From the NCBI GenBank assembly GCA_030762175.1, contig CM060843.1, positions 32,460,001-32,524,000 of the forward strand: a stretch of 64,000 bases of DNA, read 5' to 3'. The position numbers were made by a program, and so were the translations under genes. This DNA comes from Metallyticus violacea (taxonomy: Eukaryota > Arthropoda > Insecta > Mantodea > Metallyticidae). This document shows positions 1-8,550 of this stretch, one piece after another. The notes beneath the pieces were generated by a model. It was given only the letters and a program-made list of their open reading frames with translations. It had not been told where the DNA came from and did no database searches. Every line of letters starts with the position of its first letter. Position 1 is the stretch's first letter.

Positions 1-354
1 TTATTTACAGACTAAGAATTTCATGTCGAAAAGTCTTTAGAGAAAATAACTTGTTAATTGTGATCCGACTACATGAACATAGACTACCAGTAGACCGATG
101 GCCATTTAAACCCAGCACTGATTGTTCCCGGATACCCAATAAATGGATTTAGGCATTTAAATGATCCACAATTTAAATTTCTACACTACAGAACAAACCA
201 ATATATTTTTCTTACCTTTTTATATTTTAATGAAACAAAATGAAACAAAATGAATTAAAGAATATTAATGCAGGATGAGCCAACTACAACAAATATTACT
301 ATAATTGATATCATTGCATGATTCAGATGAACTACACACTCTTAATGCTTCACT
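1..354. other. AT-rich non-coding DNA
   Basis: No coding region or recognisable repeat is seen. It is AT-rich sequence that ends at the 3' end of the first Penelope-like element. The octamer gcttcact at 347-354 recurs at 3339-3346 on the other side of that element and may be its target duplication. Confidence 0.5.
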
Positions 355-371
355 TACTTGTCATAATATAT

Positions 372-410
372 GGAACCAGTTTCGAGAACATTTACTTCTC
401 ATCTTCAGCC
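372..410 (-). ncRNA. Hammerhead ribozyme-like motif at the PLE 1 3' end
   Basis: On the minus strand CUGAAGA is followed by an unpaired U, a GAGAA/UUCUC stem II, then GAAAC and UGGUU. The flanks UGG and CCA can form a 3-bp stem I. This is the order expected of a type I hammerhead: core, stem II, GAAA, short stem III, then the cleavage triplet. The variable core position 7 is A here, which is allowed. The extra U before stem II recurs in every copy in this window. Activity is inferred, not shown. Confidence 0.55.
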
Positions 411-539
411 AGGCTAAAGTTCAACTCTTGGATCATTCATTGAGCTGTGGGAATGTGTATTCTACCCTGGTGGTGGTGTGATAAACTTGTAGTTTATATT
501 TTCATCTCTGGTATTGTCGAAGTTCATTAGACTGTCTGT

Positions 540-1612
540 ATTTGTAAATGTGGATTTTCTCCCAGATTGCTAGTTCCGTAGGTCCTTGTACTGATTTTAA
601 TAATTTTGCTTTATTTGTTATGTCTGATTTTGTGTCCAAAAATGATAAGGTTTTGCTGATTTCTCAATCTCCTTGTATTTTATGTTCCTGAAATGTTCCT
701 TTAACCATGTGCTTATGTTTCTCTTTGTTTTTCAAATGTAGATTTTTTTCACATTCTGCACACTTTATTTTGTAAATACCTGATTTTTCCTCTAGTGGAG
801 TAACATTCGCTATCAGTAAGTTTTTAACATTAAGTCTATTAATTGGTTCCAATCTGATATTAAAATCTTTTAAGAATATTCTGAAATTTTTTTTAGTTCA
901 TGGATGTGTGAACTTTTTAAAAATTAGCTTATCTTTTCTTGCTGAAAGTGTCACAGTTTCTTTGATACACTTTTGTCTCTTGAATTTCTGCACCTTTTTG
1001 TGTACTAGTTCTTTTTTAAAATCATCTTTAACTGCTGTTTCTTCTATTTGTTTGTATTCATTAAAATATTCCTCTTTGCTAATTTGTAGGTTAACTAGCC
1101 GGTGTTTTAAACTGTTGATAATTGCATGTTTGTGCGCTGTGGGGTTAAAACTGTCAGCTTTGATGTGATTATCTGCATGTGTATTCTTTCTGTATATTCC
1201 AAATTCCAGATTTCCTTGACCTTTCATTATTTTAATATAAAAGAATGGCAAGATGTTATCTGCATATAAATGATATGTTTCTATCTTGTATATTCAAAAG
1301 TTTTAAGGCATCATCAATGATTGTTTGTTAACTATGGCAAATATATCATCAACATACCTGTACCATACCTTAAATATGTATGGAAAAGCTGTGTTGACGT
1401 GTGTTTCAAATCTCCTCATGAAGAGGTTAGCTAGAAATGGAGATAAGGGGCTGCCCATTGTTTAATTCCTGCTTGTTGTTTATAAAATTTTCCTTTGAAA
1501 ATAAAATAGGCTTGGTTTACATAAATTTCTGTGAGTTTGATGTATTCTTTTATGTGTGTATCCCTAATTCCACTTGTTTTAAGCCAATCATTTAGATAAA
1601 TTAGGAGTTTTT
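540..1612 (-). pseudogene. PLE 1: RT core, thumb and GIY-YIG part (decayed)
   Basis: Reverse-strand translation gives RT palm motifs ending in RYVDDIFAIV (about 1330-1360), preceded by a degraded PLSPFLANLFM block. It continues with the PLE thumb sequence LEFGIYRKNTHADNHIK (898-1251 frame) and then SGIYKIKCAEC (around 790), which is the start of the GIY-YIG endonuclease. After that the expected Y-G-K-T-K block has degraded to NLHLKNKEKH, so the nuclease active site is lost. Frame shifts separate the blocks. In intact PLEs this protein nicks target DNA and copies the RNA there by target-primed reverse transcription. This copy cannot do so. Confidence 0.8.
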
Positions 1613-1672
1613 ATATAAACAATGTATAACAGTTTTTTTTCACACTAACTCCATTTGCTTACATAAAAATCT

Positions 1673-1711
1673 GGACATATGTTTCGGGAGTGATCCCTCC
1701 CATCTTCAGCC
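1673..1711 (-). ncRNA. Hammerhead ribozyme-like motif, left palindrome arm
   Basis: The minus strand has CUGAAGA, an unpaired U, stem II GGGAG/CUCCC, GAAA, and the self-complementary ACAUAUGU followed by C as the presumed cleavage position. The core bases fit the hammerhead consensus. Stem I is weak: only one flanking pair is evident. Confidence 0.55.
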
Positions 1712-1749
1712 TGTGAAGATGGGAGGGATCACTCCCGAAACATATGTCC
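1711..1749 (+). ncRNA. Hammerhead-like motif, right palindrome arm (altered core)
   Basis: Same stem II, GAAA and ACAUAUGU blocks as the left arm, but the core reads CUGUGAAGA because of two extra bases at the palindrome centre. This probably disrupts folding. Confidence 0.4.
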
Positions 1750-1800
1750 AGATTTTTATGTAAGCGAATGGAGTTAGTGTGAAAAAAACTGTATTACATT

Positions 1801-1803
<3 letters not shown>

Positions 1804-1841
<38 letters not shown>

Positions 1842-1875
1842 CACACACACATATATACATATATATATATATACC
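1804..1875. repeat. TA-rich microsatellite within the PLE repeat
   Basis: An alternating TA run, then a short CA stretch, then TA again. A TA run sits at the same place in the second terminal repeat (2830-2878), so it belongs to the element. Confidence 0.9.
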
Positions 1876-1959
1876 ACTCCATTGTCAACAGCTTCGTAAG
1901 TACATTTAATTGAGTTTGCAGAGACATACAAGTCTTTAGAAGCAATTCAATCACGTGGT

Positions 1960-2737
1960 TAACAGAAAATGGCGGAAACACAAACAAACTCAACACATAC
2001 AATTCAAACTTTAATTACACCAAACGCGATATAAAAACCTTTTTGAAACTACAAATTAAAAAAAGACACATCGTAGCTAACATAAAATTCCTTAATTTGT
2101 GCCTAAAAAATAAAATCACACCAAAATTCGTGAGGAAAACAGTTAAAATAGACAACAGCCCACACCAAAAAGCAGCTGAAAAAAGAGTAATTGAAGTAGA
2201 GAGAAGCGCACAATATAAAAAACTAAGTGAAACCGAATTGAATTTTTTTTTGTGATTTACATTTAAAACTTTTGAGGACTTTGGGATTTCCCATTTTGGA
2301 TAACGTACAACATCTGCATAAAAATTTAACCAACGAAATGAAAATAAAGAATCAGAAATTGAAAAAGAAGCTCTACAATTTACGAAAATTTCAAACCAAA
2401 ATGTACCCAAACAAGTTACACAAACCACAGAGAACATAATATTTCAAGCACCACATTTTCAAATAATGAACTAAAATTCCTAAACCAAGGCCTAAAAACA
2501 TGTGTAGGTTTCTCCAAAAAAGTAGAAGATTACATCGCGGATATTAACATAGCCACCAATGAACTGAAAGAAAATGAGAAATTGTTTATCAAATTGAAAT
2601 GTACAAAAACCTTAGAGAAAATAAAAAACCAAAATAAATCCAACAATTATAAAAATATAATAAAACTACTAAAAGAAAAACCGGTAGTATTCACAAAAAC
2701 AGATAAAGGCAATAAAATCGCCATTTTGAACCATAAA
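1960..2737 (+). pseudogene. PLE N-terminal coding region (decayed)
   Basis: Plus-strand translation shows a Lys-rich N-terminal PLE region: IKFLNLCLKNKITPKFVRK at about 2070-2140, then after frame shifts LKFLNQGLKTCVGFSKKVED (about 2475) and VVFTKTDKGNKIAIL (about 2690-2735). The last block matches the start of the Penelope RT domain. Sequence jumps directly to the terminal repeat at 2738, so the catalytic regions have been deleted. Confidence 0.65.
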
Positions 2738-2776
2738 GGCTGAAGATGGGAGGGATCACTCCCGAAATATATGTCC
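2738..2776 (+). ncRNA. Hammerhead ribozyme-like motif, nested PLE 3' repeat
   Basis: CUGAAGA, unpaired U, GGGAG/CUCCC stem II, GAAA, then AUAUAUGUC. Stem III has drifted from ACAUAUGU to AUAUAUGU compared with the palindrome copies, weakening it by one pair. Confidence 0.5.
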
Positions 2777-2827
2777 AGATTTTTATGTAAGTGAATGGAG
2801 TTAGTGTGAAAAAAACTGTAATACATT

Positions 2828-2829
<2 letters not shown>

Positions 2830-2878
<49 letters not shown>
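2830..2878. repeat. TA microsatellite
   Basis: Uninterrupted alternating TA, at the junction between the nested PLE and the interrupted PLE 1 coding sequence. Confidence 0.9.
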
Positions 2879-2881
<3 letters not shown>

Positions 2882-3338
2882 CTTGGAAACAAAGATTCTA
2901 CATCGAAAGAAATTAGAGTGTTAGAGGGATGTAGTTTTATGTCCTTAATTTTTTCTATTAATTGATATGAACTGTTTATACTCCTGCTTTGAAATTTAGG
3001 TAATGTCTTGAATCTATTAGCTAACCATTTTACTAAATAGTAACATGGAGTATAGATGTTGTTAATGATGGGACATATACCATTTCCAGTCTTGTGAATT
3101 TTAGGTAAACCATATATCTTATCTATTTTAGGGTTGCTCTGTTTTATTTTGTATATTATTTCCTTTGGGATGACTACATGTTTTAAGAACCTCATTGATG
3201 GAATTGATACATCCTTTCAATGGGTCTGACTGGATCTGAACATATTTTCTTTTATTCAACAAATTCTGCATTCTATTATTATAATCTTCTTTTTCTATTA
3301 TTATTCTGTTTCCTTTGTTAATATCAATTATATGATTA
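2878..3338 (-). pseudogene. PLE 1: N-terminal part of the RT domain
   Basis: The minus strand encodes NKGNRIIIEKEDYNNRM (RT motif 1 region), then KIYGLPKIHKTGNGICPII (motif 2) and LISFDVESLFPS (motif 3, with the first catalytic Asp). These blocks identify the Penelope RT family. The frame shifts once near 3190 and runs into the TA repeat of the nested element at 2878. Upstream Penelope coding sequence is absent, which suggests 5' truncation on insertion. Confidence 0.8.
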
Positions 3339-3346
3339 GCTTCACT

Positions 3347-3979
3347 GTGCAAGTTCCAATTTACATTTTAATATGTATTACTATACTTATTTGCAAAATG
3401 CAAAAATAAAAATTCAATTTTGGAGTGTATTTTACATGTCAGATTACAATTTGCAAAGCAACAAGAGTTCTTTACTTTTTGTCCCAAAGGCTATCACCCT
3501 TAAACACTAGTGTTTATAAGCATTGCAAGCTCTTAGCTGAGACAGCCATAACAAATATTGAAATGTGTGACAAAATTCAAAGCAGCCGGGCTAACACTTC
3601 TTTATCGTTCGTACAGAATAGTTTTTTATATACAACATATATGTAGCTGTAGACAAAGTGCTTGAATCATACAATTGTGTTTGCATGACACAATAGGCTT
3701 AGCTTATATGTTCAGGTTAGCTACACAGTTTTTACCTGCTGAGATAGATAAATCAGCAACTTGATACAGGAATCCATTCTTGGCATCATATGTTTGGGGT
3801 TGTTTATTAGAAATATTTTTGTTTCAGCTAAATGCTAAAGAGACAAGGTTAACTTGACAAGGAATTACAAAATTACAAACTTGTTATTCCCAGTTCAATC
3901 ATGATTTCAACTAGTGAGGCAAGTTTATGGATTCCAAAAACCATTACGGCATAAAAAGACACGTTTTTCAGAGTATAAC
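3347..3979. other. Non-coding DNA between PLE 1 and the piggyBac relic
   Basis: AT-rich. A 73-codon open stretch at 3425-3646 on the plus strand shows no motif I recognise and is probably chance. Confidence 0.4.
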
Positions 3980-4816
3980 CTGTGCTTTACAGCCTCATAC
4001 ACAGATCACAAGTGACAGTCAACCAACTGATTTTTTACCAAATTTTTTTACTGTAGATTTAGTTGTTCTCATAATTACTAAAACAAACGTATATGAGCAT
4101 AAAATGCACGAAGATCTAACCTCAATAGGCAAATACATTCAAATCCTACTGGATTGCCAAAGTACAGGTTCTAAAGAAAGGGGAAGTGGATGTGCATCAG
4201 CTTGCACTTTGATTTACACTGCTTGGGCATAACAGAAGGGCGGTTATTGCTTTATCTAATTGCAATTCCAAAATTTTGATGCACGATACAGGAAAGCTAG
4301 AGTCAAAACTAAAATGACAATTTTCAAGCTTAATATTATACATGAATACAATATGCATACGGATAATGTTGATTTAGTGGATCAGGTATTGCAAAAATAT
4401 TCCTCTTTTTAAGTAAAAATGTAAAAAGGCACAAAAAACTTATTATTTTCCATGTTGGATATCACCATATACAATTGTTTGGTAATTTGGAGAGCTCTAA
4501 ACCCACAAAAAACAATGACATATCTGGATTTTTGCTTACCAATTGCTTGCAGCCTAATTGCCAGCTACCAAATTCAGAGGCTGTGCACAAAGGGGGTAGA
4601 AATTTTATAACCCCTGCCACCCTTAGATTGACGGAAAAACATTTTCCTAAAAGTTTACTATCTACGGGAAAATATTTGCATCCATTTCGGAAATATGCAG
4701 TATGGCACAAAAGGGACACGCACGAGGTCACCAACATGATTTGTGATGAATGCAGAGATGGTCCCTTATGTCGCTACCCATGCTTTGAGGCGTATCATTC
4801 AAAATGCAACTTTTAA
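3980..4816 (+). pseudogene. piggyBac-type transposase relic
   Basis: Three blocks in order fit a piggyBac (PGBD4-like) transposase. The N-terminal block is SQPTDFLPNFFTVDLVVLII plus TKTN (about 4017-4090). The C-terminal part of the catalytic region is NVDLVDQVLQKYSS (about 4365-4410). The C-terminal Cys-rich region runs from RLTEKHFPKSLLSTGK to ICDECRDGPLCRYPCFEAYH (about 4625-4800), with paired Cys and a closing His typical of the family's DNA-binding zinc domain. The catalytic middle is missing between the first two blocks, and stops occur near 4230. Intact piggyBac proteins are about 550-600 residues; under half of that survives. I see no terminal repeats. Confidence 0.7.
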
Positions 4817-4974
4817 AGGCAAGGTTGAACTATTTTATAGAATTTACTTCAGTTTATTATTTAAAGAAACATTAAAAAAATTACAGGTTGAAAATCATTC
4901 GATTTGCAGTGCTTGCCAGATATGTATACACGCCCATATCTCTCAGGCCCATTTTACTATTGACATCTACACAC

Positions 4975-5228
4975 ATCTATATCCGGGAAGAGTTGTAAAT
5001 AGCAATAAGCAAGCTGGCAGCAATGCCACACCTATGACACATGGGGAAAAGCTAATCTATCTCAAGTCACCTTAAACAAAAAAGCACCAGAATCTGATCC
5101 ATTTATCAAAGGTATAATTTTGTACAATAAACTACCACAGATCGCTGAAAAAATGGGAGAAACGTAAGAGAGATCTAAAAGGATTCTTGATTGAGAAATG
5201 TCACACAGGGTGGATGAACTATAAATAA
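4975..5228 (+). pseudogene. C-terminal scrap of a LINE reverse transcriptase
   Basis: The frame at about 5090-5150 reads ESDPFIKGIILYNKLPQIAE and then KRDLKGFLIEK after a shift. The pattern of Tyr-Asn-x-Leu-Pro followed by a basic helix is the usual C-terminal end of many non-LTR reverse transcriptases. Upstream YDTWGKANLSQVTLNKKAPE in another frame fits the preceding segment. It is too short to assign to a clade. Confidence 0.45.
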
Positions 5229-5524
5229 TTGTATATAAAATGTGTAATTCTCCTTTAATTCTTATAACTGTGTACTAAAATATTATAAAAATAAGTTACT
5301 GTATATTGATTCTGTTAAACCTTGTTATTCTTATGTTATACTTTATAATTATATTATGAATTATTTTGACTAATGTTCTAAACTTACATACACTTTTGTT
5401 ATCTATAGATTTTGACAATGTCTGAAATTTGTGTACACGAGTCTATTGACAACAATAAATTTGTTAACATTTTTAAAAAATTGAGTCGAAATTGTAACAT
5501 ACATACCACTAAATTCAATAAAAT

Positions 5525-5566
5525 GGAAGACTAGTTTCGGGAGCCATCGCTCCTATCATCAGTTCC
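5525..5566 (-). ncRNA. Hammerhead ribozyme candidate (best-preserved copy)
   Basis: On the minus strand GGAA is followed by CUGAUGA, UA, stem II GGAGC-GAUG-GCUCC, C, GAAA, then ACUAGUC and UUCC. GGAA and UUCC pair to form stem I. Stem III (ACUAGU) is self-complementary and so short that pairing between two RNA copies is more likely than a hairpin. All invariant core bases are present. Such minimal type I hammerheads are known from the terminal repeats of Penelope-like elements. The motif overlaps the last codons and stop of the RT/GIY-YIG frame. Confidence 0.7.
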
Positions 5567-7012
5567 TGGTCGACTGCCGGTCTCGTTGTTTGTGGTAGGT
5601 CGATTCATCTCTGGTGGAGGTTTAATGAACTTTTGTATTAGTACATCACTTGGGATTTCGAAATGAAAAACTTTCTCTTTATTCTTCCAAATATAGATTT
5701 TTTCCCAGACTGTAAGTTCAGTTTTTCCTTTAATGTTTTTAAGTAATTTGGGGTTTTTATTTATGTTATGTTGTTCTTTCCAAAAGTGCCAAGCTACCGC
5801 CGATTTTTCTTCTTGTTTTTGGTTTATATTCCTAATGTGTTCTTTAGCTCTTGTTTTTATGTTTCTTTTGGTCTTTCCAACATAAATTTTTTCACAATCA
5901 TTACAGTTCATCTGATATATTCCTGATTTATCTTCTTCTTGTAGGTTATCTTCTTTTTGTCTTGAGTTAAGGATATTTTTAATGGAATAATTATTTTTTG
6001 GAGCCAAAACAATGTTGTATCTTTTAAAAATCTTTTGAAATTTATGAAAGGCTGATGGGTGGTACGTGAATTTTTTGTATGTTCTCTTTTTCTCTTTGAT
6101 GGGAGTAAGTGTAGCGGTGCCTCTAATTTTCTTTTTATTCTTTGCTCTGTCTATTTTCTTGTGCACAACTTCTTGTTTGAAGCCATTTTCTATAGCTATA
6201 TCCATTATATTATTCATTTCCAGTTCATATTCCTCTTTGTCCATTGGAACATTAACCAGTCTGTATGCAAGACTATTTAAAACTGCATGTTTGTGGGGAA
6301 CTGGATTAAAACTGTTATATTTAATGTAATTATCCGTGTGTGTAGGTTTTCTGTATATGCCAAAGTTTAGGTGATTTTCTTTTTTAATTACCTTAATATC
6401 GAAGAAAGGTAACTGTTTATTGCATTCTCTCTCCATAGTGAATTTAACTGTTTTTTTCTGTAAGTCAAGTAACTTTAGTGCATCATCCAAGTGTCTTTCT
6501 GGTACTATTGCAAAAATATCATCCACATAGCGATACCAAGTCTTAAATATCCAAGGGAAACTATTTACTATTCTAATTTCTAAAGCACTCATGAATATGT
6601 CTGCCAATATTGGTGATAGTGGGCTACTCATTGTCAGACCAAAATTTTGTTTGTAATATTTGTTATTGAATGTAAAGTAATTTTGTTCTAGACACAAGTT
6701 AATTAATGTAATGTATTCTTGAGTATCCTTTGTGGTTATTCCTATCTTTTGTAACCATTTTTTTATCAGAGAGTATAAATTCAGTGTAGGAATACTTGGA
6801 AAAAGTGCTGTAACATCAAATGAAACTAAGGTATCAGCTTTTTCTATTTTTATGTCTTTCATTTTTTGAATAAAATCTAATGAGTTTTTTATACTAAGAG
6901 ATTCAAATCTTATTATACTTTTTATACTAAGAGATTCAAATCTTATTATACTTTTTATACTAAGAGATTCAAAGAGATAAAGAGATTTGAATCTCTTAGT
7001 ATAAAAGCTCAT
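5531..7012 (-). CDS. Penelope RT with GIY-YIG endonuclease (left arm, 493 codons, N-terminally truncated)
   Basis: The open frame holds most of a Penelope protein. RT motif 3 is LVSFDVTALFPSIP (about residues 63-76), then GLTMSSPLSPILADIFM, the catalytic YRYVDDIFAIV (two Asp), the thumb block FGIYRKPTHTDNYIK, and a linker rich in Lys. The endonuclease follows with SGIYQMNCNDC, IYVGKTKRN and RAKEH, so the GIY, YIG-like, Arg and Glu signature is present. Full Penelope proteins are about 800 residues or more. The N-terminal domain and RT motifs 1-2 are missing, and the first 50 or so residues come from the 33-bp repeat and palindrome centre (ESLSIKSIIRF repeated), so the start codon is not authentic. 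The stop codon lies inside the hammerhead-like motif. Activity is unlikely without the N-terminus. Confidence 0.75.
   Translation of the reverse strand: MSFYTKRFKSLYLFESLSIKSIIRFESLSIKSIIRFESLSIKNSLDFIQKMKDIKIEKADTLVSFDVTALFPSIPTLNLYSLIKKWLQKIGITTKDTQEYITLINLCLEQNYFTFNNKYYKQNFGLTMSSPLSPILADIFMSALEIRIVNSFPWIFKTWYRYVDDIFAIVPERHLDDALKLLDLQKKTVKFTMERECNKQLPFFDIKVIKKENHLNFGIYRKPTHTDNYIKYNSFNPVPHKHAVLNSLAYRLVNVPMDKEEYELEMNNIMDIAIENGFKQEVVHKKIDRAKNKKKIRGTATLTPIKEKKRTYKKFTYHPSAFHKFQKIFKRYNIVLAPKNNYSIKNILNSRQKEDNLQEEDKSGIYQMNCNDCEKIYVGKTKRNIKTRAKEHIRNINQKQEEKSAVAWHFWKEQHNINKNPKLLKNIKGKTELTVWEKIYIWKNKEKVFHFEIPSDVLIQKFIKPPPEMNRPTTNNETGSRPGTDDRSDGSRN
6891..6973. repeat. 33-bp tandem repeat at the palindrome centre, left arm only
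   Basis: Two full units (6891-6923, 6924-6956) and a partial third begin atactaagagattcaaatct. The right arm has a single partial copy, which explains why the arms differ in length. In the reading frame this gives an 11-residue repeat. Confidence 0.85.
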
Positions 7013-7020
7013 TAGATCTT

Positions 7021-8250
7021 ATTCAAAAAATGAAAGACATAAAAATAGAAAAAACAGATACCTTAGTTTCATTTGATGTTACAGCACTTTTTCCAAGTAT
7101 TCCTACACTGAATTTATACTCTCTGATAAAAAAATGGTTACAAAAGATAGGAATAACCACAAAGGATACTCAAGAATACATTACATTAATTAGCTTGTGT
7201 CTAGAACAAAATTACTTTACATTCAATAACAAACATTACAAACAAAATTTTGGTCTGACAATGAGTAGCCCACTATCACCAATATAGGCAGACATATTCA
7301 TGAGTGCTTTAGAAATTAGAATAGTAAATAGTTTCCCTTGGATATTTAAGACTTGGTATCGCTATGTGGATGATATTTTTGCAATAGTACCAGAAAGACA
7401 CTTGGATGATGCACTAAAGTTACTTGACTTACAAGAAAAAACAGTTAAATTTACTATGGAGAGAGAATGCAATAAACAGTTACCTTTCTTCGATATTAAG
7501 ATAATTAAAAAAGAAAATCACCTAAACTTTGGCATATACAGAAAACCTACACACACGGATAATTACATTAAATATAACAGTTTTAATCCAGTTCCCCACA
7601 AACATGCAGTTTTAAATAGTCTTGCATACAGACTGGTTAATGTTCCAATGGACAAAGAGGAATATGAACTGGAAATGAATAATATAATGGATATAGCTAT
7701 AGAAAATGGCTTCAAACAAGAAGTTGTGCACAAGAAAATAGACAGAGCAAAAAATAAAAAGAAAATTAGAGGCACCGCTACACTTACTCCCATCAAAGAG
7801 AAAAAGAGAACATACAAAAAATTCACGTACCACCCATCAGCCTTTCATAAATTTCAAAAGTTTTTAAAAGATACAACATTGTTTTGGCTCCAAAAAATAA
7901 TTATTCCATTAAAAATATCCTTAACTCAAGACAAAAAGAAGATAACCTACAAGAAGAAGATAAATCAGGAATATATCAGATGAACTGTAATGATTGTGAA
8001 AAAATTTATGTTGGAAAGACCAAAAGAAACATAAAAACAAGAGCTAAAGAACACATTAGGAATATAAACCAAAAACAAGAAGAAAAATCGGCGGTAGCTT
8101 GGCACTTTTGGAAAGAACAACATAACATTAATAAAAACCCCAAATTACTTAAAAACATTAAAGGAAAAACTGAACTTACAGTCTGGGAAACATCTATATT
8201 TGGAAGAATAAAGAGAAAGTTTTTCATTTCGAAATCCCAAGTGATGTACT
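7021..8250 (+). pseudogene. Penelope RT with GIY-YIG, right arm (broken copy)
   Basis: The mirror copy of the left-arm gene, starting just before RT motif 3 (LVSFDVTALFPSIP). A stop interrupts SPLSPI-ADIFMS at about 7286. YRYVDDIFAIV is intact at about 7355-7385. A frame shift follows near 7860 inside the KFQKIFKRYN block, after which the GIY-YIG region continues in another frame (SGIYQMNCNDCEKIYVGKT, about 7965-8020). A further shift near 8190 ends the frame early. Disruption is recent, since the rest matches the left arm almost exactly. Confidence 0.8.
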
Positions 8251-8323
8251 AATACAAAAGTTCATTAAACCTCCACCAGAGATGAATCGACCTACCACAA
8301 ACAATGAGACCGGCAGTCGACCA

Positions 8324-8365
8324 GGAACTAATGATAGGAGCGATGGCTCCCGAAACTAGTCTTCC
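8324..8365 (+). ncRNA. Hammerhead ribozyme copy, right arm (core mutated)
   Basis: Identical to the copy at 5525-5566 except that the core reads CUAAUGA instead of CUGAUGA. The invariant G at core position 5 is lost, so self-cleavage would be expected to fail. Stem I GGAA/UUCC, stem II and ACUAGU are unchanged. Confidence 0.55.
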
Positions 8366-8475
8366 ATTTTATTGAATTTTAGTGGTGTGTATGATACAAT
8401 TTCGACTCAATTTTTTAAAAATGTTAATATTTGACACCACTGTTACAAAAGTTCACTATATTTTATACAATAAAT

Positions 8476-8550
8476 TTGTTGTTGTTGTTGTCGTCATCAT
8501 TGTCGTTGTTGTCGTCGTCATCATTGTCGTTGTTGTTGTTGCTGCTCAGA
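8476..8550. repeat. GTT/GTC trinucleotide microsatellite
   Basis: Interrupted runs of gtt, gtc and atc triplets just outside the right arm of the PLE dimer. The open frame it gives (a Val-rich stretch) is not a gene. Confidence 0.85.

Larger units (their letters stand above)
1613..1812. repeat. Palindromic PLE terminal repeats, head to head
   Basis: A nearly perfect palindrome of about 200 bp centred near 1712. The left arm reads cacactaactccatttgctt then tctggacatatgtttcggg, and the right arm is its reverse complement with only scattered differences. Each arm carries a hammerhead-like core. Inverted terminal repeat copies of this kind are typical of Penelope-family insertions. Confidence 0.85.
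1613..2879 (+). mobile_element. Internally deleted PLE nested in PLE 1
   Basis: From the left it consists of an inverted copy of the terminal repeat, a direct copy, a TA repeat, and the sequence accactccattgtcaacagc that also ends PLE 5 at 35.85 kb. A decayed N-terminal PLE coding region follows, and from 2738 a second direct terminal repeat with another TA tract. Coding sequence stops just after the TKTDKGNKIAIL block, so the RT core and endonuclease are deleted. It is therefore non-autonomous. The insertion point lies in TA-rich DNA, so the exact target duplication cannot be defined. Confidence 0.7.
355..3338 (-). mobile_element. Penelope-like element 1, 5'-truncated and split by a nested insertion
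   Basis: A minus-strand Penelope-like retroelement (PLE). The reverse transcriptase half is at about 3338-2878, the remainder plus the GIY-YIG endonuclease at about 1612-540, and the terminal repeat ends near 370. The two coding halves fit together within RT motif 3: SFDVESLFPSN stops at the right junction and KNLLIYLNDWL resumes at the left. A second element occupies the gap at about 1613-2879. The octamer gcttcact flanks the whole structure (347-354, 3339-3346) and could be the target duplication. Without the insertion the element is about 1.7 kb, shorter than a full-length Penelope because the N-terminal coding region is missing. Confidence 0.8.
5462..8433. mobile_element. Inverted dimer of a Penelope-like element (about 3 kb palindrome)
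   Basis: Two copies of one PLE face outward from a 12-base loop (6974-6985). The left arm runs to 5462 on the minus strand and the right arm to 8433 on the plus strand. The arms are nearly identical by eye, down to the outer segment aaaaaattgagtcgaaattg. The left arm is about 70 bp longer because it carries extra 33-bp repeats near the centre. The left arm keeps one open frame; the right arm has a stop and frame shifts. Both arms are 5'-truncated at the same place, upstream of RT motif 3. It could be a true inverted insertion or an assembly product. Confidence 0.85.

Noticed and set aside
1706..2002. 98-codon minus-strand open frame over the TA repeat
   Set aside because: Tyr-Ile-Tyr-Ile runs come from a TA microsatellite; the frame has no conserved motif.
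5531..7012. Telomerase-like reverse transcriptase
   Set aside because: The RT is related to telomerase at a deep level, but the GIY-YIG domain and terminal repeats identify a Penelope element of the endonuclease-bearing type.
7563..7833. Hydrophobic open frames opposite the PLE genes (also 6059-6329, 17548-17766 and 34381-34662)
   Set aside because: They are antisense shadows of Lys-rich PLE coding sequence; the Phe/Leu-rich composition follows from that.
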